Of a stretch of 64,000 nucleotides of DNA, positions 48,222-57,181 are shown piece by piece (position 1 is the first letter of the stretch; every line of letters begins with the position of its first letter). The notes under the pieces were generated by a model, which was not told the DNA's origin, searched no databases, and saw only the letters and a program-made list of their open reading frames with translations. Origin of the DNA: Deinococcus budaensis (GTDB taxonomy: Bacteria > Deinococcota > Deinococci > Deinococcales > Deinococcaceae); assembly GCF_014201885.1 (NCBI RefSeq), contig NZ_JACHFN010000017.1:18774-82773 (forward strand), given 5' to 3'. The position numbers and the translations under genes are program-made.

Positions 48222-49303
48222 GCGGCCGGGCCTCCCCCGGGCGCGGCGGCCCGAAGCTGCCCGCGCAGCTCGGCCAGCGCCCGCGCGACAGGCACCGGGG
48301 GATGCTGCCCCTGCCACAGGCCCGCCCTGAACCGCGCGGCGTGGGCAGCTTCCAGGGCCAGCCCCAGGGTGGGCGCCCGCAGCGCCTCGCGCAGGTCGGC
48401 CGGGGCGGCCAGCCAGCGTCCCGGCAGCGCGGCGCTCCAGCCCCGCTGCCGGGCTTCTTTCAGGGCGGCTTCTGCCCGGGCGAGGGCAGCGATCTCGGCG
48501 GCGCCCGGGACCCGCCACGCCGCCGGGTCCGCGTGCCACTCGGCCAGCTGGGTGCTCAGGCCCAGGGGCACGCGGCCACTCATGCGGGCACTGGTGTGCA
48601 CGCGGGCATGGGGGGTGCGCCGCACCCGCAGGTCGTGGCGGCGCAGCCCCTGGACCAGCGCCACGTCCTCCAGATGCGGCACGTCCGGCACGCCGCCCAC
48701 CCGCCGGTAGGCGCGCAGGGTCAGCGCCAGGTTCGCCCCGAAGTGCTGGTGGTGCCGGGGCCAGGGGTCGAAGGGGTCGGGGTTGAGGCGCGCGGTCAGG
48801 CGCTCGGCGGCCAGCCGGTACGCCGCGTCTTGCAGGTACACCCGCCGCACCGGGCCAGGCAGCCGCGCCCGTTCCTGGGGGCACAGCAGGATGCGGCCGC
48901 ACGCGGCGTCGGCGCCCAGACCAAAGGCCGCCTGCAAGTGCCGCAGCCAGTCGGGCGCGGGCACGCTGTCGGCGTCGGTGGTGACGATCAGGCCGTCCAG
49001 GTTTCCCCCCAGCCGGGCGGCGGCAAGGTCCAGCGCGGCCCGGCGTGCCCCCACCACGTTGGCGTCCTCGGGGGGCAGGGTGTGGGTCACCACCCGCACC
49101 GGGCGGCCCGCCGGAATCGCCCGCGCGGCCCGCTGCGCCGTCTGGTCGCTGGAGTTGTTGACCACGATCCAGACCTCGTAGCCGTCCAGCGGCTGCCCCC
49201 CCGCGCCGACCTGTCCGGCCAGGGCGCGCACGGTGCGGCCGATGCGCTCGGCCTCGTTGCGGGCCGGAACCGCGACGACAGTCTGGGGAGGGACGACGGG
49301 CAT
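48185..49303 (-). CDS. family 2 glycosyltransferase
   Basis: About 372 residues. The ATG at 49303 is preferred, as the GT-A domain starts directly (VVAVPARNEAERIG); a TAGCCT box lies 11 bases upstream, so the transcript may be nearly leaderless, and an upstream start at 49357 is possible. Nucleotide-sugar binding: VVNNSSDQT and the DXD motif Asp110-Asp112 (TTDADSVPA). A second block, GANLALTLRAYRRVGG then LEDVALVQGLRR (acid-base ED), is typical. It has no membrane helix. With the three genes it faces, it forms a set seen in other bacteria; the glycoconjugate made is unknown. Confidence 0.9.
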   Translation of the reverse strand: MPVVPPQTVVAVPARNEAERIGRTVRALAGQVGAGGQPLDGYEVWIVVNNSSDQTAQRAARAIPAGRPVRVVTHTLPPEDANVVGARRAALDLAAARLGGNLDGLIVTTDADSVPAPDWLRHLQAAFGLGADAACGRILLCPQERARLPGPVRRVYLQDAAYRLAAERLTARLNPDPFDPWPRHHQHFGANLALTLRAYRRVGGVPDVPHLEDVALVQGLRRHDLRVRRTPHARVHTSARMSGRVPLGLSTQLAEWHADPAAWRVPGAAEIAALARAEAALKEARQRGWSAALPGRWLAAPADLREALRAPTLGLALEAAHAARFRAGLWQGQHPPVPVARALAELRGQLRAAAPGGGPAAQASGLLSTSSR

Positions 49304-49573
49304 GCCTGGGGTGCAGGCTAGTTCGGCGGGCCGCCTCAAGACGGCAAGAATCCACACCGACCCGCGCGTCCACCCGGCCAGCGGGGCGGGGCAGGCGCGC
49401 GGAGAGGAGTCGGCCCGGTCGCTGGGCCTCCGGGGGGGTCAGGCGCTGCCGCAGGGCCTCCCGCCGGGATGAAGGCCCTTCGGATGAGCTGCACCCCCTT
49501 CTGGGCGCCCGGAAGCAGGTCGGCCCACGCGGGCGGTTCGGGGGTTGGGGCGGGGGTCGGCGCCCTCACGGGG

Positions 49574-49618
49574 CCGGGGCGGGCGCGCCCCCGTGCCTGG
49601 CCGCGCGCCCCGCCCCGG
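49574..49618 (-). terminator. strong GC hairpin after the sugar dehydrogenase gene
   Basis: A near-perfect 15-16-base stem with one bulge (49574-49588 and 49603-49618) lies 6 bases beyond the stop of the dehydrogenase on the minus strand. No U-run follows; factor-dependent or structural termination is likely. Confidence 0.5.
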
Positions 49619-49624
49619 CTGCGG

Positions 49625-51043
49625 TCACTTCCCGGTGTAGGTAAAGGCCAGGATCGCGCCGGGGTTGGCCATCTCGGTCACCCGCTGGCCCTGCTGCCCG
49701 AGCATCTGCCCGCCGCTGTCGGTAATCACGTAGATGGTGCGCCCGTCGGCCGAGACCGCCGTGTCGCGGTAGCGGTTGTTGGTGGGCAGCACCTTGATCG
49801 CCTCGCCGCGCGTGTTCAGGCCGCTGGGCATGATCGGCACGCGGTACACCGCGCCGTACTTCAGGCTGGTGACCAGCAGCGAGTTCTTCCAGCCGGGAAT
49901 GCCGTCTTTGCCGTAGGCCTCCAGGCTGCTCAGGGCGGGCGTGGGGCGGTAGAGGTTGGTGCCCTCGATGGGCGTGTCCGTAAAGTCGTGGCTGTTGGGC
50001 ACCACCCAGAAGCTCATCAGCGCGTCGGTGAGGTTGGGGGCGCTGAACTCGGTCTCCCGGCTGGTGGGCACGCTGGCGGGAATGCGGTACGGCTCCCACG
50101 TCAGGCCAGCGACGTTCGGCGCGGCCGACCAGTTGCCGTAGACGTAGGACTGGTTGTCCTGATAGCCCACCACGTTCGGCCAGCCGTAGTTGCCGCCGCC
50201 GCGCAGCACGTTGATCTCGTCGTCGCTGTTCGGCCCCTGCTCGCTGGAATACAGCACCCCGTTGCTGCCGAAGTCCAGCCCCTGCGGGTTGCGGTGCCCC
50301 ACGGTATAGACGTGGCTGACCACGCCGCCGATGGAAGGGTTGTCGCCCGGAATGCTGCCGTCGAGGTTGATTCGCAGGATCTTGCCGGTGTAGTTCACCC
50401 AGTTGCGTGCGGCGATCTCGGCGGCGGTGGGCAGCACCTGCGAGGTGATGGGCTTGGCGTAGTTGGCGAACTGGTTGTGCCCGAGGTCGCCCATCGTGAA
50501 GTACAGCTTGCCGTCGGGGCCGACCTTCAGCCGCCCCGCGTTGTGGTCGTTCCCGGCGGGCAGGTTGCCGATCACCAGCGTGGGCGCCGTCAGCCGCCCG
50601 CTGGCCGCGTTGAAGGTGTAGCGCACGATCTTCTTCTTGGGCGCGGCCTCGGGTCCGTAGGTGTAGGCCACGTAGACCCAGTCACGGCCCTGGCCCTTGA
50701 GGAGGTCCGGGTGCAGCGCCATGCCGAGGAGGCCCTGGTGCTGCCCACCCGCGAGGGCACCGGGGATGGTGACCGCCACGCTTTTTTGCCCGGTCGTGGG
50801 GTTCACCCGCACGATCTGCTTGCCGAGGCGCTCGGTGACCCAGAGCTGCCCGTCGGGGCCAGCGGTGAGTTCCCAGGGCATCTGGAGGCCGGTGGTCACG
50901 ACCCGCATGGTGAAGGGTTCACCGACCGGCTGGCGAGCGGCGTTGGTGGTCGGGGGCGGGGTGGTCTGGCTGCCCCCCGCGAGGGCACCCGTGCCCAGGG
51001 CGAGCAGCGAGACGGTCAGGGCGGCGGACTTGAGGTTCTGCAT
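49625..51043 (-). CDS. secreted PQQ-dependent aldose dehydrogenase (soluble GDH-like)
   Basis: 472 residues, AAGGAG eight bases before the ATG, Sec signal peptide (1-22, GTGALAGG). The rest is a six-bladed beta-propeller of the soluble glucose dehydrogenase / Yli family: MPWELTAGPDGQLWVTERL, HQGLLGMALHPD (catalytic His), NDHNAGRLKVGPDGKLYF, HRNPQGLDF, and SSEQGPNSDDEINVL for the calcium and PQQ sites. It oxidises sugars in the periplasm or outside. It is 54 bases downstream of the SDR gene and likely shares its promoter and MarR control. Confidence 0.92.
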   Translation of the reverse strand: MQNLKSAALTVSLLALGTGALAGGSQTTPPPTTNAARQPVGEPFTMRVVTTGLQMPWELTAGPDGQLWVTERLGKQIVRVNPTTGQKSVAVTIPGALAGGQHQGLLGMALHPDLLKGQGRDWVYVAYTYGPEAAPKKKIVRYTFNAASGRLTAPTLVIGNLPAGNDHNAGRLKVGPDGKLYFTMGDLGHNQFANYAKPITSQVLPTAAEIAARNWVNYTGKILRINLDGSIPGDNPSIGGVVSHVYTVGHRNPQGLDFGSNGVLYSSEQGPNSDDEINVLRGGGNYGWPNVVGYQDNQSYVYGNWSAAPNVAGLTWEPYRIPASVPTSRETEFSAPNLTDALMSFWVVPNSHDFTDTPIEGTNLYRPTPALSSLEAYGKDGIPGWKNSLLVTSLKYGAVYRVPIMPSGLNTRGEAIKVLPTNNRYRDTAVSADGRTIYVITDSGGQMLGQQGQRVTEMANPGAILAFTYTGK

Positions 51044-51097
51044 GAGTTGGCTCCTTGAGGCGAGGGGGGAGGAGAGAGGGCGGCCGAGCGGCGGGCT

Positions 51098-51871
51098 TCA
51101 GCGGGCGTTCACGTATCCGGCGTCCACGTGCAGGGTCGTGCCCGTCACGTAGCTCGACAGGTCCGAGGCGAGCCACAGGCTGGCCTGGGCGACCTCGACC
51201 GGCTGGGCGAAGCGGCCCAGCAGGCTGAGTTGCGGGGCGTAGCTCTCGGCGTCCAGCCCGAACTGCTCGATGGCCCCGCGCAGCATGGGCGTGTCGATCG
51301 CGCCGGGGGCGACCGCGTTGACGCGGATGCCGTGCTCGCCGTTTTCCATCGCGGCGACCTTGGTGAGGCCGTTCACGCCGTGCTTGGCGGCGACGTAGGC
51401 GACAGTGTTGGCCTGGGGCCGGAACCCGCTGACCGACGAGATGTTGATGATGGACCCGCCGCTGCCCTGCTCGCGCATCTGCCGCAGTTCGTACTTCAGG
51501 CACAGGGCCGTGCCCTTCAGGTCCACCGACATCAGGCGGTCCCAGTAGGCCTCGTCGAAGTCGTGTACGGGGCGGTCGTCGGGGGTCAGGGCGGCGTTGT
51601 TCACGGCCACGTCGAGGCGGCCGTAGGCGTCCACGGCGGCCTGCACCATCGCCTGCACCTGCTCGGCCTTGGAGATGTCCACGTGGGTAAAGGTGGCCGC
51701 GCCGCCCGCCTGACGGATCGATTCCACGACCGCCTGGCCCTTCTCGTCGTTGAAGTCCGCGACGACGACCTTGGCTCCGGCTTCAGCGAACAATCTCGCG
51801 GTGGCCTCGCCCATGCCCATGGCGGCTCCAGTGATGATGGCGACTTTGTCTTGCAGAGTGGGGAAAGTCAT
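51098..51871 (-). CDS. short-chain dehydrogenase/reductase (glucose/3-oxoacyl type)
   Basis: 257 residues, AAAGGAG seven bases upstream. Rossmann motif TGAAMGMGEA (residues 14-23), VVADFNDEKG with an Asp typical of NAD-preferring enzymes, NNAA (91-94), catalytic Ser145, Tyr159 and Lys163, and the closing GTTLHVDAGY. This is a classical SDR. The partnership with a sugar dehydrogenase and with a divergent MarR regulator suggests detoxification or sugar/alcohol oxidation. Exact substrate is unclear. A palindromic operator overlaps its promoter. Confidence 0.92.
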   Translation of the reverse strand: MTFPTLQDKVAIITGAAMGMGEATARLFAEAGAKVVVADFNDEKGQAVVESIRQAGGAATFTHVDISKAEQVQAMVQAAVDAYGRLDVAVNNAALTPDDRPVHDFDEAYWDRLMSVDLKGTALCLKYELRQMREQGSGGSIINISSVSGFRPQANTVAYVAAKHGVNGLTKVAAMENGEHGIRVNAVAPGAIDTPMLRGAIEQFGLDAESYAPQLSLLGRFAQPVEVAQASLWLASDLSSYVTGTTLHVDAGYVNAR

Positions 51872-51943
51872 GCTGGCTCCTTTGCACGGAGTAGAGGGAG
51901 ATGTCGGCGGTCCGCTGGGCCGCAGACCGCATTCGCCAGGACA

Positions 51944-51963
51944 TTCAATACTTTAATATTGAA
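51944..51963. promoter_or_regulatory. perfect palindrome between SDR and MarR genes (candidate MarR operator)
   Basis: TTCAATA and TATTGAA are exact inverted repeats around a 6-base centre, in an AT-rich spot within GC-rich DNA. On the minus strand a TAAAGT box inside it would be the -10 of the SDR operon, so bound regulator would block it. This size and symmetry are typical for MarR dimers. Confidence 0.75.
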
Positions 51964-52044
51964 CCGTTTTGAGAGGTGGCGCACTTTTCGGGCGTGCCCG
52001 GCAACTGGGTGAGGGAACAATGAAGGTTGTGCTCCCTGCCCCGC

Positions 52045-52050
52045 TATAGT
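52045..52050 (+). promoter_or_regulatory. -10 box of the leaderless marR-type gene
   Basis: TATAGT lies exactly 6 bases before the GTG at 52057, the same geometry as at 45752. No ribosome site is present, so the gene is predicted to be leaderless. Confidence 0.65.
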
Positions 52051-52056
52051 GGCGGT

Positions 52057-52497
52057 GTGAGCGTGGACACCGCTGCCGCCGACCGGGAAGGGGTGCTGGA
52101 TCAGCCCTCCATTCGGCTGTGGCGCCGCCTGGTACGGGTCACGCAGGCCAAGATGAGAGAGGTCGAGGGCGCGCTCGCGCCGCTGGGACTGAGCGCGACC
52201 GAGTTCGACCTGCTGGCGGTCGTGCGGGCGCGCGAGGGCGCGACCCAGCAGGAACTCGCCCAGCACCTGCTGTTCACCGAGGCGAACATCACGTACCACG
52301 CCCAGCGGCTGTGCGCCCGGGGCCTGATTCGCCGGGAGGCGTCCGGAAAGACCAAGCGGCTGTTCCTGTCGCCTGCGGGCCACGACCTGATCGACCGGGC
52401 GCTTCCGGTGGTCGTCGGCCTCCACGAGCAGCAGTTCGCGGCCCTGGAGGCCGGGCAGCTGCGGCAGCTCGCTGCGTTGCTCCGCCTGCTGCGCTGA
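52057..52497 (+). CDS. MarR-family transcriptional regulator
   Basis: 146 residues, start fixed by the TATAGT box. The winged helix-turn-helix (about 45-115) has LSATEFDLLAVVRAREGAT, QELAQHLLFTEANITYHA (recognition helix) and a wing ending KTKRLFLSPAGHDL. N- and C-terminal helices form the dimer interface. It is divergent from the SDR/sugar dehydrogenase operon, with a palindrome at 51944-51963 between them, so it probably represses that operon and responds to a small phenolic or aldehyde-like ligand (inference). Confidence 0.93.
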   Translation: MSVDTAAADREGVLDQPSIRLWRRLVRVTQAKMREVEGALAPLGLSATEFDLLAVVRAREGATQQELAQHLLFTEANITYHAQRLCARGLIRREASGKTKRLFLSPAGHDLIDRALPVVVGLHEQQFAALEAGQLRQLAALLRLLR

Positions 52498-52539
52498 CCC
52501 GCGCCGCGGCCGGTGGCCGGGGAGTCGGGCGCGGTGGGG

Positions 52540-53754
52540 TCAGGCGTTGCCGGTCGCGGCCTCCCCGGTCCCGGCCTCGCCTCCGGTCCGCACGAACGCC
52601 TCGTACAGGGCCAGCAGCAGCGCCGCGGCCACCACGATGCACAGGCCGATCAGCTCCAGGCCGCCCGCGCGGGCGATGACCCCGGTGAGCGCCGTGAGGG
52701 CGGCGCCGCCCAGCGCGGCCGCAGCGACCTGAAAGCCGATGGCGCTGTTGGCGTGCGCGGCGCCGACACGTCCGGGCGTCAGGCTGATCAGCGAGGCGAA
52801 GATGGGCGCCAGGAAAAAACCGATCATCATCAGGCCAGCGACCGCGAGGGGGCGGGTCGGCTCCAGCCAGAACAGCAGCGCTCCGGCGACGCTGGCGATC
52901 AGGCACAGCCGCAGCGTTCCCACCAGCGGCACGCGGTTGGCGACAAAGCCGAAGAGAATCCGCCCGACCATCAGGCTGCCCCAGTACAGGCTCACGTAGA
53001 GTCCGGCCGTCGCCTCCGGAACCGCCCGGCCCAGCGTCAGCAGCGAGTAGCTCCACTGGGCGGTGACGGCCTCGACGCCGGTATAGAAAAAGAAGGTCAG
53101 CATCCCCAGCCAGGCGGCCGGGCGGCGCAGGGTGTCGCGGGTGCGGGCGGCGGGCGGCGGCGCGGCGGCCCCGACCCCGGCGGCCCCGGCCCAGCGTTTC
53201 CGGGTCAGAAAGAAGGTGAGGGCGAGCAGCAGCTGGGCACTGCCGACGATGACGTAGCTCCAGCGCCAGACATTCCCCGAACTCAGCACCGCCGTGACGA
53301 TCAAGGGGCCGAGGGTGGTCCCGAGGCCGAAAAAGGCGTGCAGCCAGTTGAGGGTGCGGGGGCTGAAGTGCCGGGCGCCGTAGGCGTTGAGGCCAGCGTC
53401 GATGGCGCCGCCGCCGAGTCCGGCGAGAAAGCCCAGGGCCAGCAGCAGCGGCCACAGCGGGGTGAGGGCAAAGCCCAGCAGGGCCAGGGCGGCGGCGAGG
53501 GTCGAAAGGGCCAGCACCGTCCCGATGGGCAGCGCGCGCAGGATGCGGCCGCTGAGGGCGCTGGCCGCGAGGTAACCCGCCGTCGTGACGGCGGCCAGCA
53601 GGCCCAGGGCGTCGAGCGACACGCCGAAATCGCGCCGCATGGACGGCCAGGAGACGCCGAGCAGGCCGTCCGGCAGGCCCAGGCTGACAAAGGCGATGAA
53701 GGCGAGCAGGACCAGCAGCGGACGGCGGGGGGGCGGGGACGGCAAGGAGGGCAT
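52540..53754 (-). CDS. MFS permease, FucP/YbjJ-like
   Basis: About 404 residues with twelve hydrophobic segments. Start at ATG 53754 is preferred to a GTG 11 codons upstream. VSLGLPDGLLGVSWPSMRRDFGV in span 1 is shortened here to the pattern GLPDGLLGVSWP, typical of the fucose-permease-like branch; GGAIDAGLNAYGARHF and LNWLHAFFGLGTTLGPL are also branch signatures. Substrates in this branch are sugars or peptide-like compounds. It ends 42 bases from the MarR gene and is convergent with it. Function beyond family is unknown. Confidence 0.88.
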   Translation of the reverse strand: MPSLPSPPPRRPLLVLLAFIAFVSLGLPDGLLGVSWPSMRRDFGVSLDALGLLAAVTTAGYLAASALSGRILRALPIGTVLALSTLAAALALLGFALTPLWPLLLALGFLAGLGGGAIDAGLNAYGARHFSPRTLNWLHAFFGLGTTLGPLIVTAVLSSGNVWRWSYVIVGSAQLLLALTFFLTRKRWAGAAGVGAAAPPPAARTRDTLRRPAAWLGMLTFFFYTGVEAVTAQWSYSLLTLGRAVPEATAGLYVSLYWGSLMVGRILFGFVANRVPLVGTLRLCLIASVAGALLFWLEPTRPLAVAGLMMIGFFLAPIFASLISLTPGRVGAAHANSAIGFQVAAAALGGAALTALTGVIARAGGLELIGLCIVVAAALLLALYEAFVRTGGEAGTGEAATGNA

Positions 53755-54133
53755 CGGCAACAATTCAAACAGAAATGGAGCGGCCACGGCGCCCTCGCCC
53801 CGCAGCGGGTGGCCGCTGGATCAGGCTGGAGACCTCGTTCAGCCCTGATCCCTCGCCCTGGCCCCTGCGGTCTGACGGCGGCGGCCCGACCCGCCGGGCC
53901 AGGGGATCAGGCCTTCCACTGCCGGGGTCGCCGTCGCCCGATTCTCGGCGATCCAGTCTTCGTGGCAGGGTGCCGCTGCCGGGCGACCCGGGAGGTCGCG
54001 CGTGGCCCGGCCCGGCACGCCGGATTCCGGAGGGAACATGGCCCGGGCGTAAAGCGCGCGGCGGGTAGGAGAGAGGCTGGCCGCATTCACCGCCCCCTCA
54101 CGTCCCGTCAGGCCCGGCCCGTGACGCTGGGGC
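53755..54133. other. intergenic stretch without a recognised gene
   Basis: No supported gene. It separates the divergent permease and secreted-protein genes and must contain both promoters; no clear boxes were found. A short CGGGCGACCCGGG-type inverted repeat near 53980 is too GC-rich to interpret. Confidence 0.5.
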
Positions 54134-55003
54134 ATGTCCTCCAAGCTGCTGAGCCTGCTGGGTGCTGCGGCGCTGTCCACCAGCCTCGCCCAGACGCCCG
54201 CCGCCTCCCCCGAGCGTGAGCTGGAGCTGCTCCAGCGGGCTGTCACGCCGCTGTGGGGACCCGCCTCGCTGCGCAGCACCGTGCTGGTGGGGCAGGCCCC
54301 GGCCGATCTCGGCTTCGCCCTGCCCCAGGGAAGCCGGGTGATCGGCAGCGTGGTCACCGAAACGCCCGACCCGGCCTATCCCGCCGGGGTGACCGTCTAC
54401 TTCGACACGGCGCTGACCCCCGCGCAGGTGGACGCCCACTTCGCCCGGGTGCTGGCCCCGGCGGGCTGGAAGGTCTTTCCCCTGCCGTCCGGCGGGCCGT
54501 CTTCGTCCGGGGGCTTCCTGCCCAGCGCGCCGGTCGGGGGCCGCCCCTACTACCGCGAGAAGCCAGACCAGCAACTGAACATCCAGACCCGGGTGGTCGG
54601 CGGGGTCACGCAGGTCACCCTGGGCCGCCAGCGCTCGCCCGACCTGGCCCAGACCCTGCGCTACGCCCAGGACGAGCGGTTCGATCCCGTCCGGCTGCTG
54701 CCCAGCCTGACGCCCCCCGCGCAGGCCACAGTCTCCCCGCGCGGCGGGGGCGGCGGGGGCGACAACGTGATCCAGTACGCGGGCATCGAGAGCACCCTCC
54801 CGCGCGCGGCGCTGTTTGACCACTACGCCGCGCAGCTGCGGCAGGCCGGATGGACCCTGCGCAACCGCGCCGACGCCGGAAAGCTGACCAGTTCCCTGTG
54901 GAGCTTCACCCAGGACGGCGAGGAGCGGGTGGGCCTGCTGCTGATCGGGGAAGCGGCCCAGGGCCAGTACCGCGCCACCCTGGGCATTCAGGGCCTGGAG
55001 TAG
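54134..55003 (+). CDS. secreted hypothetical protein (289 aa)
   Basis: Signal peptide (1-20, MSSKLLSLLGAAALSTSLAQ). The mature part has two alike halves, each with a helix and strand pair (VTVYFDTALTPAQVDAHFAR / LPRALFDHYAAQLRQAGW, near 85-115 and 215-245), each followed by GWK/GWT and a hydrophobic strand. A Gly run (GGGGGG) links the second half. No known family; the pattern may be a duplicated alpha-beta domain. It lies 7 bases from the convergent end of the GH125 gene. Start has no clear ribosome site. Confidence 0.78.
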   Translation: MSSKLLSLLGAAALSTSLAQTPAASPERELELLQRAVTPLWGPASLRSTVLVGQAPADLGFALPQGSRVIGSVVTETPDPAYPAGVTVYFDTALTPAQVDAHFARVLAPAGWKVFPLPSGGPSSSGGFLPSAPVGGRPYYREKPDQQLNIQTRVVGGVTQVTLGRQRSPDLAQTLRYAQDERFDPVRLLPSLTPPAQATVSPRGGGGGGDNVIQYAGIESTLPRAALFDHYAAQLRQAGWTLRNRADAGKLTSSLWSFTQDGEERVGLLLIGEAAQGQYRATLGIQGLE

Positions 55004-55010
55004 AGGCCCA

Positions 55011-56300
55011 CTACGGGCGCCGCGCCGCGCTGCGGACCTGCGCCAGCACCAGCTCGGCGAACACGCTGTTGGCCCAGCCGAACCACGGGCGGGTAAAGGC
55101 GGCGGGGTCGCCGGGGTCAAAGGATTCGTGCATCAGGTCGGTGCCCGCCGTCGTGCGCGCCAGGGTGAGCAGCGCCTCTTCGCGCTCCGGGCCGGGCGGG
55201 GCGGTCAGGCCCGCCATCCCCAGCGCGATGGGCCACACGTACCCGGGGGGCGTGTGGGGGCTGCCCACCCCGCTCGCGTGGGCACCCGCGTAAAAGTGCG
55301 GGTTGGCGGGACTCAGGACAAAGCGGCGGGTGTTGGCATACACCGGGTCCCCGGCGGGCCGGTAGCCCAGGTAGGGGAGAGAGAGCAGGCTGGGCACGTT
55401 CGCGTCGTCCATCAGCAGGTGGCGGCCCAGCCCGTCGGTCTCGTAGGCGTAGAGGCGCCCGAACGCCGGGTGGTCCACCACGCCGAAGCGCTCGATGCCC
55501 GCCGCGATCTCGCCGCCCAGGGCCAGGGCTTCTTGCGCCAGTTCCCCGTCTTCCCAGACCCTCCGCGCGATCTCGGCGAGGTGGCCCAGCTCCACGGCGG
55601 CCATCATGTTGCCGGGCACGTGGTAGTTGTAGGTGCAGGCGTCGTCGCTGGGGCGGAAGGCCGACCAGACCATGCCCGTATAGCCGATCGGGTTTCCTTC
55701 TCCACCGTTCGGCAGGTTGTCGGTGGGCAGCACGGGATTGGGGCGATGGAAGCGGTAGGGGCTGCCTCCCCCGGCGTGCCGCTGCTCGCCCCGCAGGGTG
55801 GCGAGGATGAGGCGGGCGGCCTCCCGGAACTCGCCGTGCAGGGGCGAGGTGTCGCCGGTTGCCCGCCAGTACCCGTGCGCGAGGCGCAGGGGGTAAAGCA
55901 GCGAGTCGAGTTCGAACTTGCGCTCCCAGACCAGCGGATGAGGCTCGGGCAGGTCCGCGTGCCCGGGGCCGCGCGGCTCGGCGTTGAAGGCGTTGGCGTA
56001 GGGGTCCAGCAAGACGCAGCGGGCCTGCCCCCGGATCAGGCCCGCCAGCATCCCGCGCAGGTCCGGGTCGTGGGCGCTCAGGGCCACGTAGGGCCAGACC
56101 TGCGCCGTGGAGTCGCGCAGCCACATCGCCGGGATATCCCCCGTGATCACGAAGGTGGTGCCGTCCGGCCGCCGCGTGACGGTGGTCTCCAGCGTGTTGG
56201 GCAGGCAGCGCGCAAAGACCCGCACCACGTCGGGCCACCCGGCGAGGTCGCGCGCGACGTCTTGCACCAGGCGTTCCAGGCTGGTCTGGGTCCGCCTCAT
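55011..56300 (-). CDS. GH125 exo-alpha-1,6-mannosidase
   Basis: 429 residues, start overlapping the upstream permease stop (ATGA). The (alpha/alpha)6 GH125 signature GTTFVITGDIPAMWLRD lies near residue 48, followed by CVLLDPYANAFN and ERKFELDSLLYPLRLAHG. It has no signal peptide, so it acts inside the cell, removing alpha-1,6-linked mannose from the ends of imported oligosaccharides. It is the last gene of the mannan operon. GH125 enzymes are metal-independent, unlike GH38. Confidence 0.92.
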   Translation of the reverse strand: MRRTQTSLERLVQDVARDLAGWPDVVRVFARCLPNTLETTVTRRPDGTTFVITGDIPAMWLRDSTAQVWPYVALSAHDPDLRGMLAGLIRGQARCVLLDPYANAFNAEPRGPGHADLPEPHPLVWERKFELDSLLYPLRLAHGYWRATGDTSPLHGEFREAARLILATLRGEQRHAGGGSPYRFHRPNPVLPTDNLPNGGEGNPIGYTGMVWSAFRPSDDACTYNYHVPGNMMAAVELGHLAEIARRVWEDGELAQEALALGGEIAAGIERFGVVDHPAFGRLYAYETDGLGRHLLMDDANVPSLLSLPYLGYRPAGDPVYANTRRFVLSPANPHFYAGAHASGVGSPHTPPGYVWPIALGMAGLTAPPGPEREEALLTLARTTAGTDLMHESFDPGDPAAFTRPWFGWANSVFAELVLAQVRSAARRP

Positions 56301-57181
56301 TTCGTCCCCGTAAAGGCGATGGACTGGGTAAAGTAGCGCTGCGCGAACACGAACACCAGCAGCACCGGCAGCGACACCACGACCGAGGCGGCCATCAGCG
56401 GCCCGTAGTCGGTGGTGTGGTTGAAGCTGAACGATTGCAGGCCCATCTGCACGGTCGCCATGTCGGGGTCGTTGAAGACGATCAGCGGCCACAAAAAGAG
56501 GTTCCACCCCGCCTGAAAGGTGAAGATCCCCAGCGTGGCGAGCGCCGGGCGGCACAGCGGCAGGTAGATGCGCCAGAAGATCAGAAACTCCGACGCCCCG
56601 TCCACCCGCGCCGCGTCCACCAGGTCGTCGGGCAGGGTGCGGAAAAACTGCCGCATGAAGAAGACCGCAAAAGCCCCGGCTGCCCCCGGCAGCACGACCG
56701 CCCAGTAGGAGTTCAGCAGGCCGTAGCCCCCCTGCCCGGCGAGGTCGTTGCCGCCCACCAGCGGAAAGGTCCGCAGGATGATGAAGGTCGGAATCAGGGT
56801 GATGATTCCCGGCACCAGCAGCGAGGCGAGCTTCATCCGGAACAGCGCCTCGCGCCCCGGAAAGCGCAGCCGGGCAAAGGCGTACCCTGCCAGCGACCCC
56901 AAAAAGAGGTTGGCGAGCACCCCCAGCGCCGCCATCACGAACGAGTTGTAGAAGTAGCGGGCGAAGGGGACGGTCGTAAAGGCCTTGACGTAGTGCTCGA
57001 AGGTCACCCGCTCGGGCCACCACTGGACCGGGTCGCGGAAGATGTCGGCGTTGGGCTTGAGGGACGTGACGACCATCCAGTAAAAGGGCAGCGCCATCAC
57101 CAGCGCGACCAGGGTCAGGCCGCCGTAGAACAGCACGTCGCCCAGCACGCCGAGGGGTTTGACCCGTTTTCTCGCCAGCAT
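56297..57181 (-). CDS. carbohydrate ABC transporter permease (MalG-like)
   Basis: 294 residues, six membrane spans. ATG at 57181 overlaps the stop of the other permease. The EAA loop reads DLVDAARVDGASEFLIFWRIYLPLC (about 185-210, quoted in parts: DAARVDGAS and RIYLPL), where the ATPase docks. It is the second half of a heterodimeric sugar importer. No ATPase gene lies in the operon, so a shared MsiK-type ATPase elsewhere is presumed. Confidence 0.93.
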   Translation of the reverse strand: MLARKRVKPLGVLGDVLFYGGLTLVALVMALPFYWMVVTSLKPNADIFRDPVQWWPERVTFEHYVKAFTTVPFARYFYNSFVMAALGVLANLFLGSLAGYAFARLRFPGREALFRMKLASLLVPGIITLIPTFIILRTFPLVGGNDLAGQGGYGLLNSYWAVVLPGAAGAFAVFFMRQFFRTLPDDLVDAARVDGASEFLIFWRIYLPLCRPALATLGIFTFQAGWNLFLWPLIVFNDPDMATVQMGLQSFSFNHTTDYGPLMAASVVVSLPVLLVFVFAQRYFTQSIAFTGTK

